From Planctomycetota bacterium (GTDB lineage Bacteria > Planctomycetota > UBA1135 > UBA2386): DNA of 64,000 nucleotides. The stretch spans positions 62,001 through 126,000 of the forward strand of contig JACKHZ010000011.1 of assembly GCA_020638735.1 (NCBI GenBank), read 5' to 3'. Position 1 is the first letter of the stretch, and every line of letters begins with the position of its first letter. A program made the translations under genes and the position numbers. Below are positions 10,804 to 20,527 of this stretch, one piece after another. Under the pieces are notes generated by a model, which did not search any database, had not been told where the DNA came from, and saw only the letters and a program-made list of their open reading frames with translations.

Positions 10804-11432
10804 GCGGGGCTCCGCGCGCGCGGCTCGCCGAGCCGCTGCTGCAGCTGCCGGCGGCGATCGTCGGCGCCGCGCTGTGTGCGGCGAACCTGAAGCTCGGCCT
10901 CGCGGTGCTCGCCGTGTTGGCGGTGGTGTGGCCGCCGCGCGTCGCGATGCGACCGCTCGCCGCGGGTTCGGTGATGCGCTTCTACCCGCCGTTCCTGGTC
11001 GCCTGGGCGCTGTTTGCGGTCGGCTACCTGCGGCTGGTCGCGGCTGTCGGCGAGCCGGTGACGCCCCAGCCGCAGTTGGTCGAGCTGGCGGAGCATGGCT
11101 GGGCTACCGAAGGGCTGCCGCTGATCGCCTTGGGTGTCGCGGTGCTGGCGCCGCTGTTCGAGGAGCTGTTGTTCCGCGGCTACCTGTTCACCGCGCTCGC
11201 GGTCATGCTGCCGATGTGGCTGGTGCAGCTGGTGACGGCGACGCTGTTCGGCCTCGCCCACGGCCTCGAGCACGCGCTGCCGATCGGTGTGCTGTCGCTG
11301 TTGTTCGGCTACCTTCGTCAACGCCACGGTTCGCTGTGGCCCGGCGTGCTGGCGCACGCGCTGCACAACGCGCTGACGCTGGTGCTGGTGATGACCTGGC
11401 CCGACCTGCTCGACCTGCTGTACGGACGATGA
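10800..11432 (+). CDS. CPBP family intramembrane glutamic endopeptidase
   Basis: 210 aa, multi-span membrane protein. The family signature is complete: LFEELLFRGYLF (EExxxR), FGLAHG (FxxxH) and the later LAHALHNAL. CPBP/Abi proteases cut within membranes; in bacteria their substrates are mostly unknown. It sits in an overlapping gene chain (ATGA on both sides) with thiG and the gamma carbonic anhydrase, which argues for one transcript but not necessarily a shared pathway. Confidence 0.88.
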   Translation: MSGAPRARLAEPLLQLPAAIVGAALCAANLKLGLAVLAVLAVVWPPRVAMRPLAAGSVMRFYPPFLVAWALFAVGYLRLVAAVGEPVTPQPQLVELAEHGWATEGLPLIALGVAVLAPLFEELLFRGYLFTALAVMLPMWLVQLVTATLFGLAHGLEHALPIGVLSLLFGYLRQRHGSLWPGVLAHALHNALTLVLVMTWPDLLDLLYGR

Positions 11433-12031
11433 CCGACGACAAGACTCCCGAACGGAAGCCCAGCCGCTATCCGCCGCCCGCGCACGAGGAGCGCGAGTTC
11501 CTGGTGCACCCCGACATGGTCGGCCGCATGGTGCGGCGCGGCGACGCGATGGTCGCCGACAACGCGACGGTGGTGGGCGACGTGCGCCTCGGCAAGGACG
11601 TCGGCATCTGGTTCGGCGTGACGATCCGCGGCGACGACAGCTGGATCGAGATCGGCGACGGCACCAACGTGCAGGACAACTCTTGCATCCACGTCGACGT
11701 CGGCGCGCCGCTGGTGATCGGCAAGGGCGTGACGATCGGCCACATGGTGACGCTGCACGGCGTCGAGATCGGCGACTACGCGCTGATCGGCATGGGCTCG
11801 ATCGTGCTCGGTGGCGCGCGCATCGGCGAGTACTCGCTGATCGGCGCCGGCGCGCTGATCAAGGAGAACGCGGTGATCCCGCCGCGCTCGGTGGTGCTCG
11901 GCATGCCCGGCAAGGTCGTGCGCCAGGTCACCGAAGAGGAGATGGAGGGCATGCGCTGGCGGGCGCGGCACTACGTCGAGCGGGCCAGGACCTACCTGCA
12001 CGGCTTCCGGCCCGGCGGCGATCGCGCCTGA
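11429..12031 (+). CDS. Gamma-class carbonic anhydrase-like hexapeptide-repeat protein
   Basis: 200 aa. A left-handed beta helix of hexapeptide repeats occupies about residues 40-160 (IRGDDSWIEIGDGTNVQDNS, VTIGHMVTLHG, LIGMGSIVLGG), closed by a C-terminal helix. Histidines at the metal positions are visible in NSCIHVDVG, IGHMVTLHG. This is the YrdA/PaaY/Cam type; carbonic anhydrase activity is known for some members only. It carries an unusual 30-residue charged N-terminal extension. Start overlaps the previous stop (ATGA). Confidence 0.88.
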   Translation: MTDDKTPERKPSRYPPPAHEEREFLVHPDMVGRMVRRGDAMVADNATVVGDVRLGKDVGIWFGVTIRGDDSWIEIGDGTNVQDNSCIHVDVGAPLVIGKGVTIGHMVTLHGVEIGDYALIGMGSIVLGGARIGEYSLIGAGALIKENAVIPPRSVVLGMPGKVVRQVTEEEMEGMRWRARHYVERARTYLHGFRPGGDRA

Positions 12032-12194
12032 ACGGCCGGTGGCGCCGGCGCTGCGCACCCGCCGGCTCCGGCTTCGCCGTAGCGCCGCGGGACGTCCCGC
12101 TTCCGGACGGTGGTGGATTGCGGCGCAGCGCGCGGCGCGGGTCGTGTGCTACGCTTCTGCCGGCGTCGCAACCCCGGCGCTCCAACCCCCCGTC

Positions 12195-14414
12195 ATGACC
12201 AAGCTCCGTACTCGTTTCGTTGCGCTGTTGTCGCTCGCCGTCGCCGCTGGTTGCGCCCGACACACGGGCGGCGTCGCCAGCCTCGTGATCGGCAGGGTCC
12301 CGTTGTTCGAGACGCGCATCGAGATCCCGACCGGTTCTTCGATCCACGCCGACTACCACATCGCGGACTACAACCTCGACGGTCGTCCGGACATGGCGGT
12401 GATCAGCCTCACCGGCGAACTGCGCGTGCTGTTCGGCAACGGCGCGGGCTTCGACGTGGTCCAGGACGAGCAGATCGGCGGCCTGCCGATCTGGATGTCG
12501 GGCGGCGACTTCGACAACGACGGCGACCAGGACCTGGTGATCGTTCGCTCCGATGCGGGCAGCACCGACCTGTGGCGCAACGACAACGGCAGCTTCACCC
12601 AGGCGGGCTCGATCGCCGCGGGCAGCAACGCGCTGGCGGTGGTGGTGGGCGACCTGAACAACGACGGCAACCTCGACGTGGCCGTGTCGCGCCCCGGCAC
12701 GCCGGACATCCTCGTCGGCTTCGGCGACGGGGCCATGGACTTCGCGGGCACCCAGGAGGTGCCGCTGCCGGGTGGTGGCATCGCCTTCAACCTCGCGGTG
12801 GCCGACGCCGACCGCGACGGCGAGCTCGACCTGATGGTCGCCGACACCGGCAACGACCGCATCGTGATCTTCAAGGGATTCGCCCTGCAACAGGAGGGCA
12901 CCACGCTCGACTACTGTCAGCTGTCGGTGCCCGGCGTGCCGGCCGCGATCGCCGTCGGCGACCTCAGCGGCGACGGCCTCGGCGACTTCGTGGTGTCGGC
13001 GTTCGGCACCAACCACTACGTCGTCATCACCGAGATCCTGCCGCCCGGCAAGGGCCCCGAATGCGACTACGTCTCGTTCGACGTGCCGATTCCCGGTCGC
13101 CCTGGCTTGTGCGCGGTCGCGGATGTCACCGGCGACGGTGTCGACGACATCGTCGGCTGCCTGGCCTTCGACGCGTCGATCGTGATCGTTCCCGGTCTTC
13201 AGGGCGGCGGTGTCGGTGACCTGGAGACGCTCGATTCGTCGGGCATGCCGCTGCGCCCGTTCGTCGGCGACTTCGACGGCAACGGCCGCAACGACATCTT
13301 CGCCCTCGCTGGCGCTGGCAACCGCGTCAACCTCTGGTTGGCCCGCAACAGCGGTGCGATCGCCGGCGCGCGCAGCTACCCGTCCGGTCTGGCCGGGGCC
13401 TCGTGGGTCGAGTCCGGGGACTTCGACGGCGACGGCGACACCGAGCTGCTGGTCGGCTGCGACCTCGACACGCGCCTCACGATCCTCGGCGGCGTCGGCG
13501 GCGTGTTGGTGCAGGAGGGCACGATCGAGATCGGTGACACGATCCATCAGCTGCGCGCCGGCGACATCGACGTCGACGGCAAGCTCGACGTCGTTGTCGG
13601 CGTGCCGGGCGGCATCAAGGTGCTGCGCAACGAGAGCACGCCGGGCAACTACTCCTTCGGCGTGCTGCCCGACGTCAGCACGGCGATCGGCTCGAGCGAC
13701 TTCCCGTTCGGTATCGCCATCGCCGACCTCGACCGCGACGGCGACAACGACCTGGCGGTGTGCGACTACTTGGGCGGCGGCGTGCACATCCTGCCGGGCA
13801 CCGCGCAGCCGTTCGTGTTCGGCACCGAAGTGGTGGTGAACGTCGGCGGCGGGCCCGTGGACGTCGCCCGCGGCGACTTCACCGGCGACGGCCTGCTCGA
13901 CCTGGCCGTGTCGCGGGTCGACCAGAGCGACATCGTCGTGCTGCGCAACCTGGGCAACCTGCAGTTCACCGAGTTCCTCGCCGTGCCGGTCGGGCAGTCG
14001 CCCAACTACCTCGTCACCGAGGACTTCAACCGCGACGGCCGGGCGGACCTGGTCGTCAGCAACGCCGAGTCGGGCACGGTGTCGGTGCTGTTCGGCGGCG
14101 CCAACGGCTTCTCCGGCGAGGAATACGCGGCTGGCGCGGCGCCGACGGCGCTGATGGCGCGGGACCTGACCGGCGACGGCTTCGTCGACATCCTCGTCAC
14201 CTCGCTGCAGAGCGGCGACTTCCGCGTGCTGGTCGGCGACGGTCGCGGCAGCTTCCCGCTGCTGCCGGCGTTCCCCGGCACCTTCGGCGCCAGCGACGCG
14301 GCGCTCGCCGACATGAACCAGGACGGTCTGCCGGACCTCGTCGTGGCCAGCCTCGTCACCGACCGCATCTCGCTGGTGCGCAACATCAGCGAATTGCAGG
14401 ACGGCGTACAGTAG
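12195..14414 (+). CDS. Large FG-GAP/VCBS repeat lipoprotein
   Basis: 739 aa. Start ATG 12195 gives a signal peptide and lipobox (VAAGCA). Nearly the whole mature protein is a string of about a dozen FG-GAP/VCBS repeats with Ca2+-binding loops of the form D-x-D-G-D-x-D-L (for example FDNDGDQDLV, FDGDGDTELLV, LDRDGDNDLAV, FNRDGRADLVV). Such repeats fold into seven-bladed integrin-like propellers, and two propellers fit this length. A cell-surface binding or adhesion role is typical of the family. No enzyme domain is attached. It is followed after 61 bp by a sugar nucleotidyltransferase gene. Confidence 0.92.
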   Translation: MTKLRTRFVALLSLAVAAGCARHTGGVASLVIGRVPLFETRIEIPTGSSIHADYHIADYNLDGRPDMAVISLTGELRVLFGNGAGFDVVQDEQIGGLPIWMSGGDFDNDGDQDLVIVRSDAGSTDLWRNDNGSFTQAGSIAAGSNALAVVVGDLNNDGNLDVAVSRPGTPDILVGFGDGAMDFAGTQEVPLPGGGIAFNLAVADADRDGELDLMVADTGNDRIVIFKGFALQQEGTTLDYCQLSVPGVPAAIAVGDLSGDGLGDFVVSAFGTNHYVVITEILPPGKGPECDYVSFDVPIPGRPGLCAVADVTGDGVDDIVGCLAFDASIVIVPGLQGGGVGDLETLDSSGMPLRPFVGDFDGNGRNDIFALAGAGNRVNLWLARNSGAIAGARSYPSGLAGASWVESGDFDGDGDTELLVGCDLDTRLTILGGVGGVLVQEGTIEIGDTIHQLRAGDIDVDGKLDVVVGVPGGIKVLRNESTPGNYSFGVLPDVSTAIGSSDFPFGIAIADLDRDGDNDLAVCDYLGGGVHILPGTAQPFVFGTEVVVNVGGGPVDVARGDFTGDGLLDLAVSRVDQSDIVVLRNLGNLQFTEFLAVPVGQSPNYLVTEDFNRDGRADLVVSNAESGTVSVLFGGANGFSGEEYAAGAAPTALMARDLTGDGFVDILVTSLQSGDFRVLVGDGRGSFPLLPAFPGTFGASDAALADMNQDGLPDLVVASLVTDRISLVRNISELQDGVQ

Positions 14415-14475
14415 GCGACCGGACGCCCCCTGGAGCTGGCAAGTCGACCTTGACCGAATCGCCGCGGAGCACGCA

Positions 14476-15426
14476 GTGAGCGACGAGTTGATGGGGGTGA
14501 TCCTCGCCGCCGGGAAGGGCACGCGCATGCGGCCGTTCTCCGAGCACTGGCCGAAGCCGATCCTGCCGGTGCTCGACAAGCCGCTGATGGCCTACCAGCT
14601 GGAGATGATGGCGGGGCTCGGCATCCGCCGCGTCGTCGTCGTCATCGGCCACCTCGGCCACGAGGTGGTGCGCGCGCTCGGCGACGGCAGCCGCTTCGGC
14701 GTGCACATCGACTACGTCGAGCAGGAGCAGATGCTCGGCATCGCCCACGCGGTCTCGCGGCTCGAGCCGCACGTCGACCGGCCGTTCTTCCTGTTCCTCG
14801 GCGACATCTTCTTCGTCACCGAGAAGCTCGACGCGATGGTCGAGCGGTTCCGGCAGGGGCGCCTCGGCGGCGTGCTGGCCTGCAAGCGCGAATCGAACCT
14901 CGAGGCGATCAAGCGCAACTTCGTCGTGCTCACCGACGAACGCGAACGGGTGCGCCGCGTCGTCGAGAAGCCGCGCCACCCGCGCACCGACCTCAAGGGG
15001 TGCGGCATCTACCTGTTCGACCTCGCGTTCTTCGACGCCGTGCGCCGCACGCCGCGCACCGCGATGCGCGACGAATACGAGATCACCGACTCGATCCAGA
15101 TCTTCCTCGACGACGGCTACCCGGTCGAGGCGGCGGAGGTGGTCAAGGCCGACATGAACGTCAGCTATCCGGCCGACCTGCTGGACCTCAACCTGCGGCT
15201 GCTCGCGGAGCGCGGCGAGTCGCGGCTCGTCGAGGCGAGCGCGCGGGTCGCCGGCGATGCGGCGCTCGACGGTTGCGTGGTCATGCCGGGGGCCGAGGTC
15301 GGCGCTGGCGCGCGGCTGCGCGACTGTCTCTTGTTCCCCGGCGCGCGGGTGCCGGCAGGCAAGGTGGCGGAGCGCTCGATCTTCACGCCGGACGCCGAGA
15401 TCCGCTGCGACGGCTCGGCCAGCTGA
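14476..15426 (+). CDS. NDP-sugar pyrophosphorylase (nucleotidyltransferase)
   Basis: 316 aa from GTG 14476. The N-terminal Rossmann-like domain carries VILAAGKGTRMRPFSEHWPKP (nucleotide-binding signature plus catalytic lysine) and FLGDIFF with the metal-binding Asp. The C-terminal 70 residues form a short left-handed beta helix. This is the RmlA/GlmU-N type that makes NDP-sugars from sugar-1-phosphates; the sugar cannot be read from sequence. It probably supplies surface glycan synthesis, consistent with the O-acetylation genes nearby. Confidence 0.9.
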   Translation: MSDELMGVILAAGKGTRMRPFSEHWPKPILPVLDKPLMAYQLEMMAGLGIRRVVVVIGHLGHEVVRALGDGSRFGVHIDYVEQEQMLGIAHAVSRLEPHVDRPFFLFLGDIFFVTEKLDAMVERFRQGRLGGVLACKRESNLEAIKRNFVVLTDERERVRRVVEKPRHPRTDLKGCGIYLFDLAFFDAVRRTPRTAMRDEYEITDSIQIFLDDGYPVEAAEVVKADMNVSYPADLLDLNLRLLAERGESRLVEASARVAGDAALDGCVVMPGAEVGAGARLRDCLLFPGARVPAGKVAERSIFTPDAEIRCDGSAS

Positions 15427-15449
15427 CCGCCGCCGACTAGAGTTCGCGC

Positions 15450-17084
15450 ATGCGATCGATCGCGCGCGCGGCTGCGGCCTTCCTGTCATCCCTCGCCGTC
15501 GTCGCGCAGCAGCCGGCGCGGCCGGGCGCCGAACTCCACATTCGCGGCGCCACCGTCTGGACCGGCACCAACCAGCTGTGGGGTGGTGACCTCGACGCGC
15601 GCTACGGCAAGATCACGCGAACGCGCACCTCGCACGACGGCGCGCTCGCCGTCGACCTCGGGCCCGAAGCGTTCGTCGTGCCGGGCCTGCAGGACGCGCA
15701 TGGCCACCTGCTCGGACTCGGCGGCGCGCTGGTCGAGGTGGACCTCGTCGGCACGCGGTCCTACGCGGACGTCATCGACAAGGCGAAGGCGGCCGCGGCG
15801 AAGCTGCCGAAGGGCAGTTGGGTGGTGGGGCGCGGCTGGGACCAGAACGACTGGCCGGAGACGACGATGCCGGCGCACCGCGCGCTGTCGGCCGCGGTGC
15901 CCGACCACCCGGTGTGGCTGGTGCGCGTCGACGGGCACGCCGGCCTCGCCAACTCGCAGGCGCTGCAGTTGGCCGGTATCGGCAAGGACACGGAGTCGCC
16001 CGCCGGCGGGGAGATCCTGCGCGACAGCGAGGGCCTGCCGACCGGCGTGCTGGTCGACGCGGCGATGGCGGCCGTGCCCGAGCCTGCGCTCGACGTAGCC
16101 CAGGTCCGCGAGCGGCTCCTGGTCGCGCACGACGAGTGCCTGCGCCACGGGCTGACGTGTGTGCACGACGCCGGTGTGTCGCGCGCGGTGCTCGACGCGA
16201 TGGTGGCGCTGCACGGCGAGGGGCGCTGGGGCCTGCGCACCTACGTGATGCTCGCCGCCGGCGAGCGCGAACTGATCGCGCGCGGACCCTGGCAGACGCC
16301 CGACGGGCTGATCACGGTGCGCGCGGTCAAGGGCTACGCCGACGGCGCGCTCGGCTCGCGCGGCGCCGTGCTGCTCGAACCCTACGCCGACCGGCCGGCA
16401 TGGAAGGGGCTGTTCCTGACCCCCGAGAAGGGCATCGCCGAGCTGGCGCAGCGCTGCGCCGAGCACGGCATGCAGCTGTGCACGCACGCGATCGGCGACG
16501 CCGCCAACCGCGCCGTGCTCGACGCCTACGCCGCGGTGCAGTGCGACGGCGGGCTCGCCTCGCGCCGCTTCCGCGTCGAGCACGCGCAGGTGATCGCCGA
16601 GGACGACTTCGCGCGTTTCCGGTCGCTGGGCGTGCTGCCGTCGATGCAGCCGACGCACCTCACCTCGGACATGCCGTGGGCGCCGCAGCGGCTCGGCCCC
16701 GCGCGCACGCTGCGCGCCTACGCCTACAGGCGCTTCCACGCGCTGGGCCTGCCGGTGCCGTTCGGCAGTGACTTTCCGGTCGAGTCGGTCGATCCGCGCA
16801 AGGGCTTCTACGCCGCGGCGACGACCAGGGCCGAGGGCGGCGACGTCGAGCTGCGGCCCGACCAGAAGCTGTCGCGCGCCGAGGTGATCCGCGGCTTCAC
16901 GGCGCACGCCGCCTACGGCATGTTCGCCGAGAACGTGCTCGGCACGATCGAAGCGGACAAGCTGGCCGACTTCACGGTGTTCGATCGCAGCCTGCTGACC
17001 TGCAGCGACGCCGAGCTGCTGACCGCGAAGGTGTTGTTGACGGTGATCGGCGGGCGCGTCGTCTACGACGGCCGCGGGCGCTGA
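15450..17084 (+). CDS. Secreted amidohydrolase family protein (YtcJ-like)
   Basis: 544 aa with an N-terminal signal peptide (to about residue 22, ending VVAQQ). The metal-dependent hydrolase fold is shown by GLQDAHGHLLGLGG (first metal ligands, HxH), a carboxylated-lysine region near VRAVKGYADGALGSRG, CTHAIGDAANR, RVEHAQVI and GSDFPVESVDPRKG (final Asp). The overall length and the C-terminal small beta domain fit the YtcJ/Amidohydro_3 group. Substrate unknown. A possible -10 box TAGAGT lies 8 nt before the ATG. Confidence 0.88.
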   Translation: MRSIARAAAAFLSSLAVVAQQPARPGAELHIRGATVWTGTNQLWGGDLDARYGKITRTRTSHDGALAVDLGPEAFVVPGLQDAHGHLLGLGGALVEVDLVGTRSYADVIDKAKAAAAKLPKGSWVVGRGWDQNDWPETTMPAHRALSAAVPDHPVWLVRVDGHAGLANSQALQLAGIGKDTESPAGGEILRDSEGLPTGVLVDAAMAAVPEPALDVAQVRERLLVAHDECLRHGLTCVHDAGVSRAVLDAMVALHGEGRWGLRTYVMLAAGERELIARGPWQTPDGLITVRAVKGYADGALGSRGAVLLEPYADRPAWKGLFLTPEKGIAELAQRCAEHGMQLCTHAIGDAANRAVLDAYAAVQCDGGLASRRFRVEHAQVIAEDDFARFRSLGVLPSMQPTHLTSDMPWAPQRLGPARTLRAYAYRRFHALGLPVPFGSDFPVESVDPRKGFYAAATTRAEGGDVELRPDQKLSRAEVIRGFTAHAAYGMFAENVLGTIEADKLADFTVFDRSLLTCSDAELLTAKVLLTVIGGRVVYDGRGR

Positions 17085-17151
17085 CGACGCGGCGCCGACC
17101 GGGCGTTCCGCCGCTGGCGCCGTGTCCCCCGGCCCCGTAGAACGGCCCGTC

Positions 17152-18027
17152 ATGATCCCCGAGGCCGCTTCGCTGCCCTACGAGCAAAAGCTCGCGCACC
17201 TGCGCCGATCGCTCGGCGCGCTGCCGGGCGCGGTGGTGGCCTTCTCCGCGGGCGTCGACTCGACCGCGCTGCTGCACGCCTGTCGTCAGGCGCTGGGCGA
17301 ACGGCTGGTCGCGGTGACCGCCGATTCGCCGTCGTTGCCGCGGGCCGAGCTGGCGGACGCCGTGGCGTTGGCTGCGGAGTTGGCCGTGCGGCACGTCGTG
17401 CTGGCGACGGACGAGCTGTCGCGCGAGGGCTACGTGCAGAACGAAGGCGACCGCTGCTATCACTGCAAGCAGGAGCTGTTCGTCACCGTCGCCGCGCGCC
17501 GCGCCGAGCTCGACGCCGGGGCCTGGCCGGTGCTGTACGGCGCGATCACCGACGACCTCGGCGACCACCGTCCGGGCCAGCGGGCCGCTGCGGAGCACGG
17601 CGTGCTGGCGCCGCTGGTCGACGCCGGCTTCGGCAAGCCCGACGTGCGCCGCTACTGCCGCGACCACGGCGTGCGCGTCGCCGACAAGCCGAGCATGGCC
17701 TGCCTGTCGTCGCGCGTGCCGTACGGCACGCCGATCGATCGGCAGGTCCTGCAGCGTGTCGAGCAGGCCGAGGCGGCGCTGCGAGCGCGCGGCTTCCGGC
17801 AGTTCCGCGTACGGCATCACGATCAGGTGGCGCGTCTCGAGTTCGCCGACGACGAGCTGCCGCGCGCGTTCTCGCTGCGCGAGGTCCTCGGTCGCGACGT
17901 GCAGGCCGCCGGCTACACGTTCGTGGCGTTCGACGCGTTCGGCTACCGGTCCGGCTCGTTGAACCGCATGTTGCAGCCCGGGGACCGCACGATGCAGCCC
18001 GGCCCGCTGCACGAGGAAGCAAGATGA
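17152..18027 (+). CDS. larE: LarE-type ATP-dependent sacrificial sulfur transferase
   Basis: 291 aa. PP-loop pyrophosphatase motif FSAGVDSTA (31-39) activates the substrate with ATP. LarE donates sulfur to pyridinium biscarboxylic mononucleotide to build the nickel-pincer cofactor of lactate racemase-type enzymes. SMACLSSRVPYG (181-192) holds the conserved cysteine C184. C102 and C105 (RCYHCK) add two more, the three-cysteine arrangement reported for [4Fe-4S]-type LarE, which recycles sulfur instead of sacrificing its own. No larA, larB or larC is seen in this window. Its stop overlaps the peptidase gene (ATGA). Confidence 0.88.
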   Translation: MIPEAASLPYEQKLAHLRRSLGALPGAVVAFSAGVDSTALLHACRQALGERLVAVTADSPSLPRAELADAVALAAELAVRHVVLATDELSREGYVQNEGDRCYHCKQELFVTVAARRAELDAGAWPVLYGAITDDLGDHRPGQRAAAEHGVLAPLVDAGFGKPDVRRYCRDHGVRVADKPSMACLSSRVPYGTPIDRQVLQRVEQAEAALRARGFRQFRVRHHDQVARLEFADDELPRAFSLREVLGRDVQAAGYTFVAFDAFGYRSGSLNRMLQPGDRTMQPGPLHEEAR

Positions 18028-19400
18028 AGAACCCGTCGCGCGCCGCTGGCGCCTTGCTGCTGACGCTGTCGATCGCCTGCCAGGTGCGGGCGCAGACCAC
18101 CAAGATCGTCGAGCCGCGCGTGCGCGAGGTCGTGTCGTGGTTGGCCGACGACGCGCGGCGCGGTCGCGCGACGGGCAGCCCTGAACTCGCCGAGGCAGGC
18201 GACTGGCTGGCGGCGCGCTTCGCCGCCGCCGGGCTGCGGCAGGTGAACGAGGGCTCGTGGTTCCACGAGTTCTCGGTGCCGGGGCTGCGTCTGGACTCGG
18301 ACGCCGTCGAGGTGACGCTGCGGCTGCGCGAAGGCGACGCCGCACCGGAGCAGAGCGTGGTGCTGCGCGGCGGATTCGACGTGCGGCAGATGCTGCCCTC
18401 CGAGGCGGTGTCCGGCGACGAGGAAGTGACCGTGGCGACCAGCGTCGACGCGGTCCTGCAGCGGCTGATCGGGTCCGGTTCGGCGCGGCGGCCGATCCTC
18501 ATCGAGGTCGACGAGCAGCACCCGTTCTGGCTCGCGGCGGCTGGCTCGCACGAGGTCGCGTCGCAGCGGCGGCGGGCGTCGCGGCCCGTGCTGCTGGTGC
18601 GCAAGGGCGCGCTGCCGGCGCTGAAGGGCAACCCGCGGGCCGCGGTGTGGTCGGCGGACTGGAAGGTCGGCACCCCGGTGCGCGCCGACATCGGGCAGCG
18701 CAACGTCATGGCGCTGCTGCCGGCGCGCGAGGGCAGCGATCGCGCCGACGAGTACCTCGTCGTCAGCGCGCACTACGACCACATCGGCATCAACGGCTGG
18801 GAGACCGGCGACCGCATCAACAACGGGGCGGACGACGACGCCTCGGGCACCACCGCGGTGGTCGTGCTCGCCGAAGCGCTGGCCAAGGCGCAGCCGCGCC
18901 GCAACGTGCTGTTCGTCTGCTTCGCCGCCGAGGAGAGCGGCTTGCTGGGCTCGAAGGCGTTCTGCGAGAAGCCGCCGGTGCCGATCGAGCGAATCGTCGC
19001 CGACCTCAACATCGAGATGATCGGGCGGCCCGAGGAGGGGCGGCAGGGCATGGCCTGGATCACCGGCGCCGACTACAGCGACTTCGCGGCGATCGCCGAG
19101 GCCGCGCTCGGCAAGGCGGACGTCGGGGTGGTGGAGTTCCCGCTGGCGATGAAGCTGTTCGCCCAGAGCGACAACTGGTCGTTCGTCGGCAAGGGCGTCG
19201 TCGCCCACAGCCTCAGCGCCGGCTCGCTGCACGAGGACTACCACCGGCCAAGCGACGAGGTGGCGAAGCTCGACCTCGCCCACATGACCCGGATCGTGCG
19301 CGGCCTCTACGACCTGACGCTGGCGCTCGCCGAGCGCGACGACCCGCCGCGGTGGAACGAGGCGGGCGAGAAGATGCTGCAGAAGCGCGCCGGGCGGTGA
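18024..19400 (+). CDS. Secreted M28 family zinc metallopeptidase
   Basis: 458 aa with an N-terminal signal peptide. The di-zinc aminopeptidase domain occupies the second half: SAHYDHIG (first ligand), NNGADDDASGTT (bridging Asp), FAAEESGLLGSK (catalytic Glu pair), IEMIGR (Asp/Glu ligand position) and EDYHRPSDE (last His ligand). The region of about 200 residues before it looks like a PA-type insert. Probably releases amino acids from peptides outside the cytoplasm. Ends 14 bp from the convergent SGNH gene. Confidence 0.9.
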   Translation: MKNPSRAAGALLLTLSIACQVRAQTTKIVEPRVREVVSWLADDARRGRATGSPELAEAGDWLAARFAAAGLRQVNEGSWFHEFSVPGLRLDSDAVEVTLRLREGDAAPEQSVVLRGGFDVRQMLPSEAVSGDEEVTVATSVDAVLQRLIGSGSARRPILIEVDEQHPFWLAAAGSHEVASQRRRASRPVLLVRKGALPALKGNPRAAVWSADWKVGTPVRADIGQRNVMALLPAREGSDRADEYLVVSAHYDHIGINGWETGDRINNGADDDASGTTAVVVLAEALAKAQPRRNVLFVCFAAEESGLLGSKAFCEKPPVPIERIVADLNIEMIGRPEEGRQGMAWITGADYSDFAAIAEAALGKADVGVVEFPLAMKLFAQSDNWSFVGKGVVAHSLSAGSLHEDYHRPSDEVAKLDLAHMTRIVRGLYDLTLALAERDDPPRWNEAGEKMLQKRAGR

Positions 19401-19414
19401 CGCGGGCGGCGGCC

Positions 19415-20506
19415 TCAGCGGGCGATCGGGACCTCGGCCCAGCCCTGGCCCTCGGTGAACTCGCGCGCGGTCAGGCACCAGACCGCGGCGCGCTTGCCTT
19501 CGAAGCGCTTGCCGCGAAAGGCGTCGACGCGCGACGGTGTGGCGCCCGAGCCGCGCACGCCGAGCACGTCGACCTGCAGGCCGAGCGCGCGGGTCAGGTG
19601 GTCGGCGAGGCCCGCGCGTTCGGCCAGCATGTCGCCGCCGGAGTGGAACACGAGACAGTGGCTGTCGCCGAACAGCAGCACCGGGGAGCTCGGGTCGTCC
19701 TTCGCGCCTTCGACGAGCTTCGCCGGCAGCTGTTCGGGCGCGGTCGGCTCGCTGCGCATCGCGGCCATGTCGCCGGTCACCGTGAGCTGCTTCTGGGTCG
19801 TGGCGAAGTCGGCTGGCGTGACGCCTGTGTACCAGGCTTCGCCGCGCAGCTGTGCAGCGACCAGGTCGGCGACGACCTCGCATGCGCGCGGCGTCCAGTG
19901 GCTGTCGGTGCGACAATGCGCGCGTTCGCCGCGGGCGACCAGCGCGCGCAGCGCTGGCAGCACGTCGAGCACCGGTACGCCTTGCTGCCGCAGTTGCTCG
20001 TAGAACGCGACGTCCTGCAGATCGACGCGGCCGTCGAGGGCCGGCGCCCCCGGCACCAGCGACGGATCGACGGCGACCTTCGCCGGCACCGGCACGAACA
20101 CCCAGGCGATGCCGGCGGCCTGCAGCGCGCGGTGGTAGGCGACGATCGGGGCCAGCGGATCGCGGCGCTCCGGCTTGGGCGCCCGGCTCGCCGTCTGCGC
20201 GCCCTCGCCCCAGAACGGTCCGGTCGTCAGGCTGTGCAGCTCCTTGACCAGCAGCACGTCGTCGGCGACGCCGGGGATCGTCGCCGCGCCCCTCGCCTCG
20301 GCTTCATCGACGAGCTTGCGCACGTGCTCGATCCACTGCGTCGCGTTGGCGGCCAGCGGCAGCGTCTGCGCCGCCGGCGACTGCGTCGTCGACTTCGACT
20401 CGTTGCCTGGTCCCTTCCCGGTCGCGGCGTCTCCAGCCGAGGAGGAGCCACAGGAGGTCAGGGAGAACGCCAGCAGCAGCGGCAGGGAGGAGGCGAGGGG
20501 CTTCAT
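19415..20506 (-). CDS. AlgX/AlgJ-like SGNH lipoprotein (putative O-acetyltransferase)
   Basis: 363 aa. Lipobox LTSC (Cys19) followed by a Ser/Gly-rich linker of about 30 residues. The catalytic domain has CRTDSHW (198-204) and LLFGDSH (277-283): the Asp-His pair comes before the GDS serine, the circular order characteristic of AlgX/AlgJ. Last gene of a four-gene minus-strand cassette with the MBOAT at 22115-23569. Likely moves acetyl groups onto an exported polysaccharide; acceptor unknown. Confidence 0.82.
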   Translation of the reverse strand: MKPLASSLPLLLAFSLTSCGSSSAGDAATGKGPGNESKSTTQSPAAQTLPLAANATQWIEHVRKLVDEAEARGAATIPGVADDVLLVKELHSLTTGPFWGEGAQTASRAPKPERRDPLAPIVAYHRALQAAGIAWVFVPVPAKVAVDPSLVPGAPALDGRVDLQDVAFYEQLRQQGVPVLDVLPALRALVARGERAHCRTDSHWTPRACEVVADLVAAQLRGEAWYTGVTPADFATTQKQLTVTGDMAAMRSEPTAPEQLPAKLVEGAKDDPSSPVLLFGDSHCLVFHSGGDMLAERAGLADHLTRALGLQVDVLGVRGSGATPSRVDAFRGKRFEGKRAAVWCLTAREFTEGQGWAEVPIAR

Positions 20507-20527
20507 GGCGGGGTTGGGGGGGGGCGT

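Noticed and set aside
11928..14579. An 883-codon minus-strand open frame across the FG-GAP gene
   Set aside because: Antisense to clear Ca2+-binding repeats; no motif of its own and composition typical of a shadow frame. The same applies to 46228-48279 (minus) and 53048-55288 (minus).
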